DNA of 49,849 nucleotides from an uncultured Atopobiaceae bacterium (GTDB lineage Bacteria; Actinomycetota; Coriobacteriia; Coriobacteriales; Atopobiaceae), in contig CALULO010000013.1 of the NCBI GenBank assembly GCA_944321515.1, positions 1-49,849 of the forward strand, in the 5' to 3' direction. Below are positions 46,746 through 49,849 of this stretch, in pieces (position 1 is the first letter of the stretch; each line of letters begins with the position of its first letter). A program made the translations under genes and the position numbers. The notes beneath the pieces were generated by a model. That model saw nothing but the letters and a program-made list of their open reading frames with translations. It did not search any database and had not been told where the DNA came from.

Positions 46746-46944
46746 GTATGCAAGGGATGCAACCACATCATGCGTAACCGCGAAATAAGTGCCCGTATTT
46801 GCGTTGATAGCGAGGTCGTGCGTGTTTTCGTTGCATCTTTTGCATACGTAACCGCAAAAGGGTGCCCGGCATGCCATGAGACTCCACCCGGCATGCCATG
46901 AGACTCCAGGTTGTGCGTGCTTTCATTGCAGCTTTTGCATGTGC
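46746..46944. repeat. Three more ~35-bp dispersed repeat units and a 22-bp duplication
   Basis: Units at 46746-46779 (+), 46814-46848 (-) and 46909-46944 (-) belong to the family also found at 27019-27185; the first two form an imperfect palindrome with a 34-base loop. Between units two and three a 22-base sequence beginning CCCGGCATGCCATGAGACTC is perfectly duplicated in tandem (46865-46886, 46887-46908). Confidence 0.7.
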
Positions 46945-46989
46945 GAACGTCAGGCGTGACTCGTACGGCTTGGGACGGTCGCCTCATGG

Positions 46990-47001
46990 GGCGAGAAGAA
47001 C
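46990..47001 (+). repeat. Copy of the recurrent 12-mer (A variant)
   Basis: Intergenic exact copy; a same-orientation copy follows 71 bases downstream. Confidence 0.8.
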
Positions 47002-47060
47002 CATGCTGCCGTGTTGGACGGGAGGCGAGATGAAAGGTGCCAGGCGGGGAGTGCGACGAA

Positions 47061-47072
47061 GGCGAGAAGAAC
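47061..47072 (+). repeat. Copy of the recurrent 12-mer (A variant)
   Basis: Intergenic exact copy in the region past the HAD gene stop. The following 115 bases (to 47188) are GC-rich with no gene seen. Confidence 0.8.
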
Positions 47073-47188
47073 CCTGCCGTCGCAACCCCGTCGTCGCGTC
47101 CGCTGGGACGCGCAGGGACGAACGCGGGGACGAAGCGCGTGGGGCAGGCTGGGCGGCGGGGTTTCCAGCATGCGGGCCCGCAAGCCGG

Positions 47189-47929
47189 CTAGCGCGCGTC
47201 CTCGTTGTTGAGGTGCGCCACGATTTCCGGGAGCCGACGGGCGAACTCGGTCATCGGCCCCCGCCAGACGGCGCGCGCCGGGCGCCCGTGCCCCACGTAG
47301 GCGGTCCGAAGCCCGCAGTCCGGCCGGGCGAAGTCGCGCGTGGCGTCGTTGCCGACCATGAGGCACTCCTCCAGCCGCACACCAAGGGCGTTGGCGAACT
47401 CCTGGTAGTAGCGGGCGCTCGGCTTGCAGCGCGTGGAGTTGGATATCGTCGAGATGAGCGCGAAGTCGTCCTCGTGGACGCCCGCCCACTCCATGCGGGC
47501 CCGGTCGCACGCGAGGGAGAACGTTGGGTTGGTGGCCAGGGCGCATGTCAGGCCGGTCGACCACACTCTGTCCACCGCCTCGCGGGCCCCCTCCACAGGA
47601 CGCGCCGCCACCACGCCGCCCGCGAAGTCGGGGACGATCTCTCGCTCGTAGTAGTCAATGAGATCGGCGATCGCCGGGTCGTCCAGCGGGATGCCGCTTG
47701 CCGCGCGGAAGGTCTGGTTGAAGAGCTGCTCGTTAGTGAGGGAGTCCTCGCGGTCCTGTGCGTCTATGGCGAGGAAGGACCGCAGGTAGGGGATGCCAAG
47801 CTGGGCCGTGCTCATGCGGGCGGCCTGCCCAAGCAGGCGGGAGGCGCCGGCCACGTAGCGCACGATGAAGGCCGTGAGGTTGAGGCGCAGCAGCGTGTCG
47901 TCAAGGTCAAAGAGCACCGCCTTGATCAT
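47189..47929 (-). CDS. HAD superfamily hydrolase
   Basis: 246 residues from ATG 47929 with GGAGGGAGG upstream. HAD motif I is FDLDDTLLRL (nucleophile Asp8, Asp10), motif II lies in ALATNPTF, motif III Lys in TRCKPSARYY and motif IV VGNDATRD. A long helical insertion after motif I (about 15-100) is a C1-type cap. It is likely a phosphatase for a small phosphorylated metabolite; the substrate is not inferable. Single gene, divergent from rpsA. Confidence 0.88.
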   Translation of the reverse strand: MIKAVLFDLDDTLLRLNLTAFIVRYVAGASRLLGQAARMSTAQLGIPYLRSFLAIDAQDREDSLTNEQLFNQTFRAASGIPLDDPAIADLIDYYEREIVPDFAGGVVAARPVEGAREAVDRVWSTGLTCALATNPTFSLACDRARMEWAGVHEDDFALISTISNSTRCKPSARYYQEFANALGVRLEECLMVGNDATRDFARPDCGLRTAYVGHGRPARAVWRGPMTEFARRLPEIVAHLNNEDAR

Positions 47930-48064
47930 GTGCGCCTCCCTCCAGGCTTCTCGCGCTTTGTGAGAACATACTCGTCGGGCACGGCCCTCGGCCGCAGAAC
48001 GGCCTTTCGCTTCTCCCGTGCACTCATCATATTGGGGAAATTAATAAATACCCACTCGTCTCGC

Positions 48065-48094
48065 TTGAAATACACACGTGAAAAACGTTACTCT
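48065..48094 (+). promoter_or_regulatory. Probable rpsA promoter
   Basis: TTGAAA (48065-48070), 18-base spacer, TACTCT (48089-48094), in the only AT-rich part of the 310-base gap 47930-48239. This would give a leader of about 140 bases, long enough for control by the S1 protein itself, as known elsewhere. Confidence 0.45.
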
Positions 48095-48239
48095 ATCCTC
48101 CGTGTGGGCAGCGGACCCGCACAACCGTATCTGTCGGCCCCCGAGAGCATGTAAGTTTCCACGTAGACGCCATTATCTGAGGCACTGCAGGCAGCGACCA
48201 TGACGACCGGGGCCCCGTTTGTTCGAAAGGGGTCCACCT

Positions 48240-49412
48240 TTGAGTGAGATTCAGAACTCGTCCATCTTCGCGCTGGACGACATCTCCGACGAGGAGATGA
48301 ACAACCTCATCGACGGCACCGTGACCGACTTCGACGAGGGCGATCTCGTCACCGGCACCGTCGTGAAGATCGAGCGCGATGAGGTCCTGCTTGACATCGG
48401 CTACAAGTCCGAGGGCGTCATCCCCTCTCGCGAGCTCTCCATCCGCAAGGACATCAACCCGGCCGACGTCGTCGCCCTTGGTGACGAGATCGAGGCGCTC
48501 GTTCTCCAGAAGGAGGACAAGGAGGGCCGCCTGGTCCTGTCCAAGAAGCGCGCCGAGTACGAGCGTGCCTGGAACGCCGTTGAGGAGAAGTTCAACTCCG
48601 GCGAGACCGTCGAGGGCGAGGTCATCGAGGTTGTCAAGGGCGGCCTGATCCTCGATATCGGCCTGCGCGGCTTCCTGCCCGCCTCCCTCGTCGACCTCCG
48701 TCGTGTCAAGGACCTCAACGCCTACCTCGGCACCCGCATCGAGGCCCGCGTCATCGAGATGGACCGCAACCGCAACAACGTGGTTCTGTCCCGCCGCGTC
48801 GTCCTCGAGGAGGCCCGCAAGGCCGAGCGCCAGGAGATCCTCTCCAAGCTCAAGGTCGGCATGCGCCTCAAGGGCACCGTCTCCTCGATCGTCGACTTCG
48901 GCGCCTTCGTCGACCTCGGCGGCATCGACGGCCTGGTCCACATCTCCGAGCTCTCCTGGAACCACGTCAACCACCCCTCCGAGGTCGTCAAGGTCGGCCA
49001 GGAGGTCGAGGTTCAGGTGCTCGACGTCGATCTCAACCGCGAGCGCATCTCCCTTGGCCTCAAGCAGACCACCGAGGATCCTTGGCGCACGCTCGTCAAG
49101 AAGTACCCCGTTGACGCCATCGTTGAGGGCACCGTCACCAAGCTCGTCACCTTCGGCGCGTTCGTCGACCTCGGCGAGGGCGTGGAGGGCCTGGTCCACA
49201 TCTCCGAGATGGCCAAGCAGCACGTCGACCAGCCGTCCCAGGTCTGCCAGGTGGGCGACAAGGTCCAGGTGAAGGTCATGGAGATCGACCTCGACCGTCG
49301 TCGCATCTCCCTGTCCATGAAGGCTGCCGCCGAGACCCTGGGCACCGAGGTTGAGGTCAAGCCGCTCCCCGAGAGCGACCGTCCGGCCGACAAGGACGAG
49401 GTTCAGGAGTAA
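48240..49412 (+). CDS. rpsA: 30S ribosomal protein S1
   Basis: 390 residues from TTG 48240, chosen for AAAGGGG 8 bases upstream and the natural start MSEIQNSSIF; no ATG lies nearby. Four S1 RNA-binding repeats are visible at about 35-105, 122-190, 208-277 and 293-363, with the usual DFGAFVDLGGIDGLVHISEL and TFGAFVDLGEGVEGLVHISE. E. coli S1 has six repeats; the four-repeat form is usual in Gram-positives. It helps the 30S subunit bind mRNA. Codon choice is strongly biased to C- and G-ending codons, as expected for a highly expressed gene. Confidence 0.95.
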   Translation: MSEIQNSSIFALDDISDEEMNNLIDGTVTDFDEGDLVTGTVVKIERDEVLLDIGYKSEGVIPSRELSIRKDINPADVVALGDEIEALVLQKEDKEGRLVLSKKRAEYERAWNAVEEKFNSGETVEGEVIEVVKGGLILDIGLRGFLPASLVDLRRVKDLNAYLGTRIEARVIEMDRNRNNVVLSRRVVLEEARKAERQEILSKLKVGMRLKGTVSSIVDFGAFVDLGGIDGLVHISELSWNHVNHPSEVVKVGQEVEVQVLDVDLNRERISLGLKQTTEDPWRTLVKKYPVDAIVEGTVTKLVTFGAFVDLGEGVEGLVHISEMAKQHVDQPSQVCQVGDKVQVKVMEIDLDRRRISLSMKAAAETLGTEVEVKPLPESDRPADKDEVQE

Positions 49413-49433
49413 CCTCCTACACATCGCACCGTT

Positions 49434-49467
49434 GGGCGGGGCTGCATGCGCAGTCCCGCCCTTTTTT
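49434..49467 (+). terminator. Rho-independent terminator of rpsA
   Basis: GGGCGGGGCTGC / GCAGTCCCGCCC (12 bp with one G-T pair), loop ATGC, then TTTTTT. Confidence 0.95.
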
Positions 49468-49675
49468 CTACCGTTCAGCGCCAGAATGCGTACGTTTGGC
49501 CGTCGGGATGTTTCCGCTTCGCCGCACCTACGTGAAATGTGGTTTAAGACTTCCCTCTCAATTGACGGGCTCGCCAAGAGGCTCGCCCATAATGAACCCA
49601 CCGAACGGGGCGACAAGGGCCCCGCGGGGAGGGCGCACGCAACGTGCGTGCGGGTCAAAAGAGAAAGGGACGGCA

Positions 49676-49849
49676 ATGAGCAACACCATCACCCGTCGCG
49701 GCTTCCTGAAGGGCGCCGCCCTGACCGGCGCCGCGGCCACCATGGCCACCATGGCTGGCTGCGACGGCGAGACCGCGGCCACTAACGCGGACGGCTCGGT
49801 CAAGAAGATACTTCGCTTCGGCCAGAGCAACGCCAAGGTCGGCCTCGAC
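49676..49849 (+). CDS. Tat-exported lipoprotein, N-terminal part (probable ABC solute-binding protein)
   Basis: 58 codons, open to the window end. ATG 49676 has AGAAAGGGA upstream. The N terminus contains TRRGFLKG (twin-arginine motif), a short hydrophobic stretch and a lipobox MAGC (Cys29). The first mature residues, VKKILRFGQSNAKVGLD, resemble the start of family 5 (oligopeptide/nickel type) binding proteins, in which a similar phrase begins the fold; this is too short to be sure. Confidence 0.7.
   Translation, partial: MSNTITRRGFLKGAALTGAAATMATMAGCDGETAATNADGSVKKILRFGQSNAKVGLD

Noticed and set aside
49561..49593. TTGACG ... CATAAT promoter for the last lipoprotein gene
   Set aside because: The spacer is about 20 bases and includes a GGCTCGCC direct repeat; too weak to list as a promoter.

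Overview
The window is high-GC DNA (about 68-70% by eye) from an anaerobic, fermentative actinobacterium. A pyruvate formate-lyase locus, type III glutamine synthetase, VaFE-repeat adhesin, Tat-exported lipoproteins, and GH3/GH36 glycosidases together suggest class Coriobacteriia, probably an Olsenella/Atopobiaceae-like gut or oral organism. The taxonomic call is inference from gene content and codon use; there is no rRNA gene in the window.

Layout. 1-1.6 kb: end of a class I DAHP synthase and a lipoprotein. 1.65-5.07 kb (minus strand): pyruvate formate-lyase locus in which the catalytic chain stops before the glycyl-radical domain, the radical domain is a separate 83-residue gene, and the activating enzyme follows. 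5.3-8.4 kb (minus): GtrA-like membrane protein and a GH3 beta-glucosidase with a membrane tail. 8.8-9.5 kb: DedA protein. 9.5-13.2 kb (minus): large VaFE/Cna-B type surface adhesin with a one-base frameshift near its N terminus. 13.6-15.6 kb (minus): iron-type alcohol dehydrogenase and a GNAT acetyltransferase. 15.7-18.7 kb: copper operon csoR-copA, with a CopZ-like C-terminal domain that has its own apparent start. 18.8-20 kb: MFS transporter. 20.2-21.9 kb (minus): lower-GC gene for a multi-domain nuclease. 22.3-28.4 kb: ligA, GH36 alpha-galactosidase and a CPBP membrane protease. 28.7-34.8 kb: gltBD glutamate synthase. 35-36 kb (minus): zinc-dependent phospholipase C-like protein. 36.4-40.4 kb: three-gene ABC importer of the Fe3+/AfuABC type. 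40.9-44.2 kb (minus): polA-rnhA. 44.4-46.5 kb: glutamine synthetase III. 47.2-47.9 kb (minus): HAD hydrolase. 48.2-49.4 kb: rpsA. The window ends inside a Tat lipoprotein that is probably a solute-binding protein.

Working together: glnN and gltBD form a GS-GOGAT ammonium assimilation route; PFL plus activase makes acetyl-CoA and formate from pyruvate, and the alcohol dehydrogenase could consume aldehydes; the glycosidases point to plant or host glycan use; csoR-copA is a self-contained copper-efflux circuit.

The most unusual signals are not all genes. (1) A 12-base word, GGCGAGAAG(G/A)AC, recurs about 22 times exactly (about 33 times for its 9-base core) on both strands, in intergenic DNA and in tolerant parts of proteins, at a density like that of DNA uptake sequences. 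(2) The split pyruvate formate-lyase. (3) A DEDDh exonuclease + PD-(D/E)XK-like + double zinc-ribbon protein beside a long palindrome. (4) A 62-bp-period array of palindromes at 40.5 kb. (5) A family of ~35-bp units arranged as inverted repeats in two distant intergenic regions.
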